Assembly (NCBI RefSeq): GCF_042453785.1
Contig: NC_091673.1
Span: 937,501-1,001,500, forward strand
Source of the DNA: Malus domestica
Lineage: Eukaryota > Streptophyta > Magnoliopsida > Rosales > Rosaceae
DNA: 64,000 nt
Direction: 5' to 3'
The stretch's first letter is position 1. Each line of letters opens with the position of its first letter. The position numbers and the translations under genes are program-made. Below are positions 12,425 through 23,900 of the stretch, piece after piece. The notes beneath the pieces are model-generated. The model saw only the letters and a list, made by a program, of their open reading frames with translations. It was not told the DNA's origin and made no database searches.

Positions 12425-14160
12425 AGTCGAACTCGAAGCTCTCCGAGTATTTTTCCATCATCCTAGGTAAGGTAGGACTTGATATACTTTTAATCCTCTC
12501 CTTGTTGATGTTCTGAATGATTACTAGGTTGTTACGCGTGTCTTAATGGTGCATAAACCTCTCGAGGAAGGATTTCCTAGTTTTTTGGAAAACTATAGAA
12601 CCGTGGTTGTCAAGCCATCTTTAGGCCATTTTTTCAGCCAACATCGACATTAACTCGGCCCCATTTTGGTATGGACTTGTTCTCTACATTTCTAGCTTCA
12701 ATATGGCTTTTGAATCATCGAATTTGGTTGAGAATTAAGCTCGAAATGAGCTCTTAAAAACCTGCAAAGATCTGGAAATCACGATGAAGGCGTGTGGGTG
12801 CATGTGGCTGCCCATGTAGCCACCTTGTGGTGGCGCGTAGAGGAATTTGAGGTCCCTCCTTAGGTTTCTTGACGTGCCGAACCTGAATTCGTCGTCCGTT
12901 TTCTAAAATTTGTTCGTTTTAAAATAGATTCTTTACTAGCCATACTTTGTACCAAAAACGCGTTTATACGTTAGTACGTTATATATTTATGTAAATGGTT
13001 TCATTTCTAGGTGAAACGCATTGCAAGGATCTTCGATGCTCACAACTCGAGTTTGACTCGACAACATGATTTGTGAGTGGATCTTTGCTTTTTAATATTA
13101 CATATTTATTTAGTTTCCACATATATATATATATCATAAAGAATTTTCCACATTACGCCTAGTTTAGACTAACGTTTTTAAGAATTAGCGTATTGACCTA
13201 ATTTATGAAATTTTAATAAATTCTATGGGATGCACATTCACGGGATGCATATTTTGATTTGATGTCATAAATATATTTACCGTCGCAAATATTATTATTT
13301 ACAACTGTGGATTACAAATTTTTTGTAGTATGATCATATTTACGTTATCTACTCATCGAGTGCTACACTGGTGTTTGTACTCGCCCGGGCTAGGGCCAGG
13401 CCTCACATGTATGTTCACATCACACCGTACGCTCACTTGGGATCCATTGTAGGTGTCAATCATGTCCTAAATTGCTATAGGCAATTAGGACTTGTATGTG
13501 ATGCGCATAGCGCCAGTTTTCATGTGATTGTAGTACTAGAGCGTAAATCATTATTACACCTAGTCCAATTCATGTCAGAATATCTTTGCATGAACTCGTG
13601 TGTCAGCATATGTCGATGAGCACCCAATATGATATGTTTGTTATGCAGATATGATTACTTGACGTTATGTGTTTATTTACGAAATGTTGGACACTTTGCA
13701 TTCCTGAGATAGTGCTGGCTTCGGTAAGTATTTTCATACTATACGTAATATATATATTTGGAAACTATACTTGTTTTACGGCGAGAGGTTATTATGTTTT
13801 CAAAAATGTTTTTACAAAGCTTTATTTTTAGGCTCACTCACCTTTGTTTTTTCGCCCCTCCAGAGTTAGTGGTAGAGCTTATGTGTCGATGAGAATTCTT
13901 GGCAAATCTTGGTATAGGTGATTACCTTCGATGGTATAATTCTTATCCTACCTCTACTGTACTTTACTTATGCTCTGCATCACGTGTGAATTGGGTTCAA
14001 TCTTGCTCACATGAGCACTCTTATATTTAGGCACTTATAGGTTTAAATTTATTCACATTTCCACATCACTACATTTTATGGCTTCGTCATCTTCCTAGTG
14101 TTGGCCGCCAGCATAGCTCGATTCGGAGTCCAGATGAAAATTCCGGGTCGGAGTGTGTTA

Positions 14161-16457
14161 TATGTTATAGATAAATTACCAAAAGTATGAGAATATAACA
14201 GGTAAATTACTCAAAAATATGAAAATATTAAAATATAGTACCGTTATTTGTATAAGTAAATTAGTAGGCAAGTTTAACCATTATACTTATGTAGAATAAT
14301 TTAACATGAAAAAATGATGTATTTTTATTTTTATTTTGATAAGAATTTGATTCCATCGAACAGTAGTAAACGATGCAGCTATTATATATTATATACGGTA
14401 ATGCATTAGATTGTCGGAAAAATAAAACGTTAATTGGCTAACCTAGGCCCTGATAGGCCTAAGGGATTTTTTGAAATATAAAGTAGCCTAAAACATGTTA
14501 TCTTATGAACCTTATAGAGGAATCGAATATGCACATATCGAACAGTTGGTTGGCTCTGAATTTGCCGTCTATCCAATACTTTGCGCATTTGAATGAATCA
14601 CATAATTGAGATAGTTAATGGGATGAATAATATATTAATAATAATTGGGTAGAGAATAGATGTACGGCATATATATATATTATATCAAGATTAATCAAGA
14701 TCAAGATGCAATTAATTTAACATACATGAGCCTGCAACTTGCCCCGGGGGGAGGAAACCTTGCAAATCAAATGAAAGCTAAAAAAAATGCCGCAGACTGT
14801 AAGATTATTGGTCGATGCTAAGTACTTTCTTGCTAAACAGAGTCTTTAAGTGATAACGTGGTGTCGGATAGCTAACCTTGAACGTTAATTTGTTCGACTT
14901 AAAGTTAACTTAACCTCACTTTCAACGTTACTTGATTGACTATGTTTACTTGATTTTGACCAATAATTAATTGTGGTAAATTTATTCATAGCTAACAAAA
15001 AAAGACGTCCACGAAATTGGATATCAAGTTTTTCATGCATACACGTTTTCTTTTTATTTTAGCTGTATTCTAATCTTTTTACTATATAAAGATACGTTGT
15101 TTATTTCAATGATACTCAATGCTGATTGGTTCATGTTTGTTTACTTTCCTTCTCACACAGTACGTCAACCTAAAGGAAGGAATATAAATATTTGTGCCCA
15201 GAAAATTAAATTGTTCGTGAATCATAACAGGGACTACCGTGATTTGTGATTCTTTGTGGAATATATGAGATATCATGACATATGTGACACTTGTACTGTT
15301 GACACACACCCAACTAGAACTCCAAATTATTAACACAAACGAAGACTTAAGGTTATCTTTTAAGTATTAATTATTGTAGATTTGACCTTATTCTCTTTTC
15401 TTTATGAATATCTATTCATCTTTTCTCAGTTTCTTTTCAGACGAAGAAAAAGAAACAACAACCACAAGTCGCTTTGAAAACTTTTTTTTTTCAAATTTGA
15501 CTTAGGCCTAATGGTGGATATGCCATTCCTAAGCATATTATTCGTATTCGGACACAAACTATATATTAGTTCTTGTTCAGCCCACAAAATAATGGATTTA
15601 TGTCTTCTTTTTTTTTGTTGGTCAATCACTCAATTTTCTGTCTTGGCCTTTACGTGACGAGGTTGCTTTTCTCGGTTCTTTGATATAAGGCCACAATGGG
15701 GTCAATGAGTGGGCTAATTCACACTTCAATGTATACACATCAGGCCCGTTTGATTTTTTTTAAGGGGAATAATGTTAAAAATGGAGAACTTTAACAAAAA
15801 GCTCCCGGTACTGTTTACTTTAACCAAAAATCATATTTTTACATTAAAAAGTCAATCATGATACTATTCACTTTACCTTTTATTTTTTCCTAATCGTTAA
15901 AACTCAAAGTTTTTAAACCTTTTTCATGAGTTTTCCTTTAAAAATATACTTCTCCTCACAAGCAATTTTAGCAGAAATGCATCTATTGTAAGCACTTTTT
16001 AATAAAAATGAAATACTTCTTGAAAAATAACTTAAAATCTAAAAGTTATATATTGTCAGAAACTCATTGGTGATCTAAAATACTTTTAATTTTTCAAAAT
16101 CACTTCAAAACTTCCCGTATCAAGTCCAAATCGAAGGGAGAGGGAGACAAAAAAATGAATATATGATCTAATGGTATATATAAAAGGAAAAAGTCAATGA
16201 GTGCATTCAGTAAGTGGACTCGAAGAGAAAGGTTTAGGGTGGTTGTATGAATTACAGATGGACAAGTTTCCCTTTTTTCTTTTTGCTCAAAACTGGGACG
16301 AGTTTCTTTCTGATTCAACTTAATAACCTACAAAAAAGGAGTTGTATAAATTAAGCTGAAAAACTATGAACTAAGGGGGAGGTGGTGATCGTGAGCTGTG
16401 TACGTATCTTTAATGCTCAACTGATCTCTCTTCTTTTGCATTCGATTAGCTTAACCC

Positions 16458-16495
<38 letters not shown>

Positions 16496-16536
16496 ACGAT
16501 CAGAAACAGAATAAAGAGAGAAAAGAAAAGGAAGAA
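14161..16536. other. Intergenic stretch, mostly relic DNA
   Basis: AT-rich, no gene recognised. It contains MITE family B copy 2 (15783-15938) and a (TA)n run near 16460-16492. Open frames at 15106-15336, 15426-15629 and 16100-16318 show no domain. Confidence 0.5.
15783..15938 (+). mobile_element. MITE family B copy 2
   Basis: Closely matches the element at 814-968 over its whole length (AACTTTAAC, AAAAAGTCAATC, CTATTCACTTTACC, GAGTTTTCCTT). Flanked by TAAAAAT at 15776-15782 and 15939-15945. Confidence 0.8.
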
Positions 16537-17536
16537 CGGCATCTGTGATTATACCACCGATGCCACCTGCGACCCGTGATGATGCTCTCCATACCGTGCC
16601 TTCAAAGGTGTGATCACAATTCCCTTATTTTTTTTCAACCCTTCGTTTTTCCCCCTTCTCTTGTCTATGCATGCATGCATATTTATGCGCACGTAAGTAT
16701 TCTTGAAATTAATTTGTGCATAGTACTTGTTTTGATTGCTAAATTGATGATAGCTAATCAATCCTTATTATTGAACCGGTTTATGTGATGGATCTAATCT
16801 ACTCCTACGTCATACCCGGCCCATCATTCTACGCCCAACCTCACCACTGGGCTAACCATAGTTGGCTTTCGATCAAGTGTCATTTCAACATAGCTAGAAA
16901 CATGATCAGTTTTTTTTTTTTTTTAATTAATGGTGTTTCATTTAATTTTGTTTAAAGGATTTGGATGCGACACGGCAGCAGTAATCAACATTCTAGCACA
17001 GAGGAACGTAATGCAGAGCGCTGCCATCGAAAAGAAATTTTTGATAGTCACGATACAGTTGCTGGTAGTATATATTAGGGTGCGTTTGTTGCACCGGATT
17101 ATATCGAAAATTGGTTTCAGGGACTAAGTTGGATTGGTTTGGCTTTGACTAAGCTAAATAAGAATTATGAAGCGTTTGGTGCAGCACTGAACAATAAAAA
17201 TGTTCATTTTATTTATTATTAAATTAGTATTTTGTAGTTATTTCGATATCTAAACACCTAATTAATTCTAAAAAATATTGTTTGACCATTTATTAAGTTA
17301 TCTTTTTAGTCAGCACGAGTCGGACTTAGCGTCATTTATACTAATCCTGTCTTACGCCAAACATGGGATTGCTATCCCAGCTAAGCCAGTCCCCACCAAG
17401 GATGCCTAACAAACGGGGCCTTAAGGTACTGCGGTACGAAGGTCCGGAAGGGATGGTACAGAAGGATGCGGAAGCGCTGAATAAGGCCGGAGAGAAGAAA
17501 TTGGGAACTGATGAGAAGGTTTTCATACAAAAGAAT
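16537..17536 (+). pseudogene. Annexin pseudogene
   Basis: Pieces of a plant annexin, a Ca2+-dependent membrane-binding protein. Exon 1 remnant at 16537-16607 reads VIIPPMPPATRDDAL, then needs a frame change to continue as YRAFKG. After an intron, 16958-17040 gives GFGCDTAAVINILAQR and AAIEKKF, the first annexin repeat. After a MITE insertion, 17424-17535 gives LRYEGPEG and DAEALNKAGEKKLGTDEKVF, which belong near the third repeat, so most of repeats 1-3 and everything after are missing. The frameshift, large internal deletion, MITE insertion and missing C-terminus make it non-functional. Family annexins are about 315 aa. Confidence 0.85.
17078..17420. mobile_element. PIF/Harbinger-type MITE inside annexin relic
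   Basis: 343 bp between TTA duplications at 17075-17077 and 17421-17423. Ends are GGGTGCGTTTGTT and AACAAACGGGGCC. TWA duplications and GG(G/C)GCGTTTGTT-like ends fit the PIF/Harbinger superfamily. Confidence 0.8.
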
Positions 17537-20500
17537 ATATATATTCTGAGCAATTAATTATGTTACAAAAAAAAAAAATTCTCAAGCAAATTACAATTGT
17601 CTCTTCTCATATCCATCGCTTGTATGGGCAAAGTCATCATGTGTAACGTTCCCATCATGTGTAACGTTCCCAAATTTGAACCTAGACGATTATCTACCAT
17701 TTCCTTCCTCAAATTACAGATTCTTACCAATCTGCGAAGGAAATTACGAGATAACTAGCTCAGTTTGTAAAACAATTAATTTACAAGTTGGCGATACTCT
17801 TATACATGTACATGTCATTATTAATTTTTTGGCCGCATGTGTACACTATTGATTCTCTGCAGAATTCCAATTTTTATTCTTCTGATATTCCACATGATTT
17901 CCAAGTTGTCCTTAAGTCAATTAGATAACCAGAAAACAGCACATATATCCTCATAATATTCATAAAGTCATAATGTGGATTCGATGCTTGTGTTCATAAA
18001 TTCTTCATAATAAAAAATAAATAAAAGATAGAATGATCATTGGATCGATCGTTCATTTGGTAAGTGGATATGGTCGCAGGATCTGTCGGGGACCTTTGGA
18101 TATGGAACATGTCGCTGTTCTCAGATTAATTTGGATAGGCATGCACATGCATGCAGTGGAATGATATATGATGAGGATCCCCTGCACATGCAAATACTGC
18201 AGCTTCATCGATCGAGCAATTTCTATTGGTTTTGATTCCTCTATGTTTAATCAAGAAATTAAACCTGTAACACGTATTCAGAAACCGTATGATCACAAAT
18301 GACCTAATAATAAGTTGATTCGTTCATCATATATCAATATCATGGCCTTCATTTTCATCTAATAATCCAAAATTTCCCCATACATCCACAAAACTTATAC
18401 AAAAATAATTAGATATGGGAGCATGTCATGTAGGTCCCCTCTGAGACGGTAAGAACTAGCTAGGCTGGGATGTGCCACTTTATATATTAAATGCCTTTTG
18501 GCTGATATAAATTAGGTTGCAAAGATAAGAAAAGTGAAGAGATATCGTTTGGTGGGGATTTTTCCACAAGTTGACACCCATATCCACATATAGCTGTTTT
18601 CAATCTCAAATTATTCACAAAATACGTAAACAGACTAGGCTTTTTAATCACTTTCAGGCAAAGATCAATGAGACCTAAATTTACGGCGTGAACCTACTTC
18701 TTCTCGTGCCAACATTATTATTTTTTTTATTCAAACAATAGAATTACATATTGTTGTGATTGACATTGTACATCATTTGGTGTTAGGGATACAAGATTTT
18801 TCGTTCTCCGGTTTGTTTTTGCTTTCAGTTGTTGCAGTGCATACACTAGAACATACATTTTGTTAATTTTGACAGATTAAAGGCGGATTTGTGGTTGTGG
18901 ATGCAGTTCAGAAAATAAAAATTCATGTTCCATATATATAGTGTGGACATCTACATCATTCATTTTGCATGCATACGCCTCATGCATCTTATAAACTTCT
19001 CTGCATGTATATGAGTATATCACGTTTCCTTGAAACTTTCTGGGACATTTCTAATATATAATTCCATACTAGTAACTGACCCTTAATTTAAACACCATAA
19101 GATAGCCCTAGAGCTACAAAAGGAAGAGATTCCTTGATCTACAAGAAAGCTAAGTACTCGTATAAAAGGAAATACAAACCGTATGAGGAGGACGCGTTGG
19201 TTGAACTCGGGGCAGTAACATTCCGGGGTCGATTATCCAAAGCTTTGTTAATTCTTTTTTATCCTTTCTTTTATTTGTTTACAAAACACTTATTGGAGTA
19301 ATTCAGTTATATTCACTTTAATTGTAGGTGTTTTGTCTAATTATTTTTTTGGTGAAGGCGATGACCCTCCAAAAAAGAATCTGACTTAATAAAACTTAAA
19401 AATCCAACTAAAGCTATAGTCACCCATTCTCCCACATGTCGTGCAGGAATGCGTTGAGGAATCCCTCCAAAAGATGGCGTTCGAACTCCCAAAAGAGAAT
19501 ATAACTTAAAAATTTAACAACTAGCTTTGAGTAGACTAATTTGAATTTAGAACTTGGTTTAGTCTAGATTGTATTCATCATAGATAACTGAACTATGGAT
19601 TATAATTGATATGTTATGACCAAATTAGTAGCCTGCTTAATTTACAGTATGTTTGAAACTGCATTAGGCAGTTGCCCATATATAGTGGCAAATAATTATA
19701 ACCCTATTTTTAGTTACGCTCTTTAGAACTCAGTTTTGATACTCTTTGCCCCTTGAAATTCAAAAGTCGCCACTTTACTCATTGAAACTCAAAAGTCGCT
19801 ACTGTACTCTCCAAAACTCAATATTCGCTCCACTTTAGCTTAGTTATGTGTATTTCGTTAAAAAACCGTTAAGTTTAGGCTTATTTGTAGCTAAGCTACC
19901 TGAAACTCGATTTTAATCACACTTTGCCCCCTGAAACTCAAAAGTCGTCACTTTACTCCTTGAAACCCAAAATTCGCTCCACATTACCTTGTTTATGTTA
20001 TTTCCGACTATGACGATGCCTCACCCCCATCTCTTCATGATCTTCCGTCTCTCCCCATCTCCCTCTTCCTAAACGAAATCCAAATACCTCATCATGGCCC
20101 GTTTGACACCTTTACTCTATGTCCAGGAATTGTTCTAAAAAAATACCCAGGGATTATTTATGCTATTTTTCCGATTAAGAATATAACAAATCAAGAAATT
20201 AATGGAACTAATGATAAGGTAGATAGAGATGGAGGAAGAAGGGATGAATGTACAGACAATGATGAGAGAGAGAGGGGGGGGGGGAGCGGAGAGTTACTTA
20301 ACGGAATACACAGAAACAAGCCAAAGTGGAGCGACTATTATGTTTTAGGGAGTAAAATGATGACTTTTGAGTTTCAAGAGACAAAGTGTGATCGAAATTG
20401 AGTTTCATGAAATGTAGCTATAAACAAATACTTATTCTAGAAATGTGCTTTTTAATCCACATTGACATATTTGTCCCTTTTTTTTAATAGAAATAACATA

Positions 20501-20995
20501 AAGATGATAATGTGAAGCGAATTTTGAGCTTCAAGAAATAAAGTAACAACTTTTAAATTTTAGAAAGTAAAATAGAATTAAAATCAAATTTCAGAAAGCG
20601 TATAGATAAAAATAAACCATAATTATGTGATGTGGGTGAATGTCACGCCTTCACCAGTGGATCCCTTAGTGCGATGTACGTAAGTGGAGGTTTCTTGTCC
20701 ATTTGTGTATAATAAATCGTACAAGTCATGTGTGGCCTCGCGAACCTCATGCTGTCCATTACTCTTGTTGGTTCTATATTCCCTTTTTATCTATTATTCA
20801 TGTTAAGCCACCCTATTGTGCAGTACTGCTTAAACCACACGCATCGTCATCGATAACTTTCTGTTTAATATATCTATTTATCTGTTAATTAATTAGTATG
20901 CAACGTTAACCCAACTCGTCAACCATATAAATAGATAGCTTGCCTTGCTTTGCTTTGCTCACCATTCCTCTACTCTTACTTTTGTTCCCACCTAG
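17537..20995. other. Intergenic region upstream of first PAP gene
   Basis: No gene recognised. It holds a short direct repeat ATCATGTGTAACGTTCCC (17637-17672), a long inverted-repeat element at 19690-20628, and the presumed promoter of the phosphatase gene, with a TATA-like TATAAATAGATA near 20926-20937. I looked for a phosphate-starvation P1BS motif (GNATATNC) within 350 bp of the start and found none. Confidence 0.5.
19690..20628. mobile_element. Long inverted-repeat (foldback/MULE-like) element
   Basis: The two sides are degenerate reverse complements: the left carries AACTCAAAAGTCGC-type units and GTGTATTTCGTTAA, the right carries TTAACGGAATACAC, GACTTTTGAGTTTCAAG and GAAAGCGTATAGATAAAAAT. 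Units of about 60-80 bp recur within each arm. No coding capacity seen. Ends and target duplication are not resolved. Confidence 0.6.
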
Positions 20996-23900
20996 ATGCT
21001 AGATATGGAAAACATGACCGTGATGAGGTCAAGTATTCTGTTCTCTGGTCTAATAATTCTATGCACCCTGTCATCTTTTACATCTTCTGCAGCGGAGCTA
21101 CCACGATTCCCGCACGCAGCGAAAGCGGATGGGTCTATAAGCTTTTTGGTTCTGGGGGATTGGGGAAGAAGAGGAGCCTACAACCAATCTCAAGTTGCTA
21201 ATCAGGTACATTACTTCCTTATAATACTTGATTTCTACGTCGATGTACATACAGCTTGATTATTGTGTTTTCTTAATCTTAATATTTTACCTGTTTCTAG
21301 TATCTATCATGTAAACAATAATTAGTGTAGGGAAAGTGTATACAGGTGTCAGAAGTTCAATGAGTGTCGTAGACTGGTAGCTTAAATAGTTGCTTGTTTC
21401 CAACAAAATTTCTCAATCTCAATATATATCCGATATCGGAAAATTTAAGCTTTTCCAAAGTATTACGTAATGTTAAAGCCTCTTCACCAATTGTCATGAA
21501 TGAAGTGTAAAGGTGACTTAGATAAGTTAGGTGCGCTCTAATTCTAGTGAGATGTGTCATAATAACATAGTAATGTTCTTAAACTCAGGAAACCTTTAAG
21601 GGAAGGGATCTCTATTTTTCAAAAAAAAAAAGGATACTCTCTTGACTGTTAGATCTGACTTTAATGAAATTATGTGGTTGAGATTCTGTGGCCTGTGATT
21701 TAATCTCAACCACATAATTTCATTAAAACCAGATATAACGGTCAAGAGGGTGTTTCCATTTTTTTGAAAAATATGGATCATTTTCCTTAAAGAGCCTGCT
21801 TAAACTCATATTCTTACACTATATATATAACACTATATATATATATATATGCATCTTTACGGATAACAATTAATTGGTTTTGAGTTGGATGCTCTATTTC
21901 TTTTTCTTTCTTTTTTTATATTAAAAAAAAACAACTGGTCTACTCCTTTCTAGCATAATATGTAACGTTGTACATTTTTAAATGAGAAATGAAATACCTT
22001 GTCTTAGAAAATTAAATTATTTAGACTCTTCAATTATATCCAAAATTTTGAATTGATGTTCAATTAATTAATTATATGGAAAAGTTGATTTTAGCCCAAT
22101 TCTTATAACGTATTACAATTCAAAATTGTATATTTTCAAATTTAACCATTTGACTAGCTTTCCAATCAAACTTTTTCTTTTTAAGGTGATGAGTCAGATT
22201 AGGGTTTAGAAAAACTCTGAGCGAATTTTTCATACCTATTTGAACTATGAACTTGAGACTATATATTTGATAGGGTAATGCTAGGAATGTAAATCAGATT
22301 TTATAAACCATATGATATGATTATTGATGATTTGATTTAAATAGTTGATCTCCTTAGCATTACTTTATCAAACATATGGCCTTGTGTTGATAGTTCTACA
22401 AAGGTAGGGCAGTAGCATGCTAAAAACACAACTGAAGAGAGATAAAACAAAACGTGAGAAAGCAATGATTCAAACAAAAATATTAGAACGGCAGCTGAAT
22501 CCTTGGGATGTTGTCTACCGAACTTCATTTTCTTTCAATGGCAGTTTTTGTAATTTGTAATGAAAACTATGGCTATATTTCACTTACATGGATTATCTTT
22601 CTAACTTATACGAATTATATTTAAAGCTATAAATATATATTGGTTTGATCTGGTGGAGAATATTATCACTACTTCAGTGGCAACGAGAAGGATATCCAAT
22701 ATTCTGAGACTGAGTACTGGTTTGGTATTAATGTTTTTTTATAAAAAGTGGGTATAAAAAAAATTGAGCTCAAAAAGGTGTTTGTTAAACACTTAAAAAC
22801 AACTTATTTTCATAGTTTTTGGTGAAAAAAGCTAAAAAGTGAAGCAATGTTGGATTATATGTTGAATGTTGGATTATGATTTCTTGTTAAACGTTGGATT
22901 ATGATTTATTGTTAAACGTTAGATTATATGTTTAAGATAAAATTTATAAATAATTTTCTTTTTAAAATAAAGTATATTTAGTAACTCACCTTTATTTGTT
23001 AAGAAAATTAAATTAATGGCACATCTAATACCATTTTTGGTTATTTCACACAGTCACAACTGTTTTATATAAAAGTTTACTAAACACTATAATACTTTTT
23101 TTTTTTTCCAAAAGCACTTTTACAAAAAAGTTTACTAATCACTCTGCTGTTTATTCTCACAACACAACAGAAACAGTTTTTTTTCTTCAAAGCATAACAA
23201 TACCAAATCAGCCCCGAACACCATGATTTATCTACTTTAAGACCCAATCAAACTCTTACAAATAAAAAAGTATGAAAGATATTGGATTGGATTGAACACA
23301 CCAATATATTGGGTGCTTCCATTTTAAGCATATACTTAAATGTATTTATATTATTGTAGCATAAAACCCCATTCCACGTTTGCTAGCATGGACAACCCAT
23401 TGCGGAAATATTTGCCATAACTCTTTTGGTCCTGTATTATTCTCATCCCAATGTTTTGCTTGCATTACATGCACAAAAGGAAAATGGCCCCCTTTTTGCC
23501 GATAAATATTCAAAAAATAATGCGTTTATGAGTGTATTTTTCTTCTTCTAAATATCGAAAGTTTGGAGTGCAAAATAAGAATTTTGGAGTGCCAATAACA
23601 ATTCCCTATATATATATATATTGTCCTACTTATTGCCAATAAATAATGCGTTCATGAGTTTCTTTTATTTTTTTGCTTTTCTAAATATTCTATTATTTTT
23701 TTTCTTTATTCGATTTAGAAGATAGATATAAAAAGAAGGGATGTGATATCCACATACTCCTTTTTACTCTCTCACATTTTTTTGGTTTTCGGCCGTCGGA
23801 TCGGATGAATTGAAGAAGATCAACAGACAGAAATTAACAAGGAGTGTGTGAGAAGTAAAAAATAGTGTGTGGATAGCATACCCCTAAAAAGAAGTGTATG

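Larger units (their letters stand above)
8907..14160 (+). mobile_element. Solo LTR with nested insertions (probably Ty3/Gypsy type)
   Basis: Starts TGTGACAACC and ends GTGTGTTA, with a perfect 5-bp duplication TATGT at 8902-8906 and 14161-14165. No gag-pol or second LTR lies inside. A CACTA element (9787-12424) and a Mutator-type MITE (about 9293-9440) are inserted, so the LTR itself would be about 2.4-2.5 kb. A shorter relative sharing both termini is at 51261-51694. Assignment to Gypsy rests on the familiar terminus and is an inference. Short open frames inside, for example at 13371-13619, have no recognisable product. Confidence 0.75.

Noticed and set aside
22694..22701. P1BS-like GGATATCC in PAP intron 1
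   Set aside because: A single 8-mer in an AT-rich 2.7 kb intron is expected by chance and lies far from the promoter.
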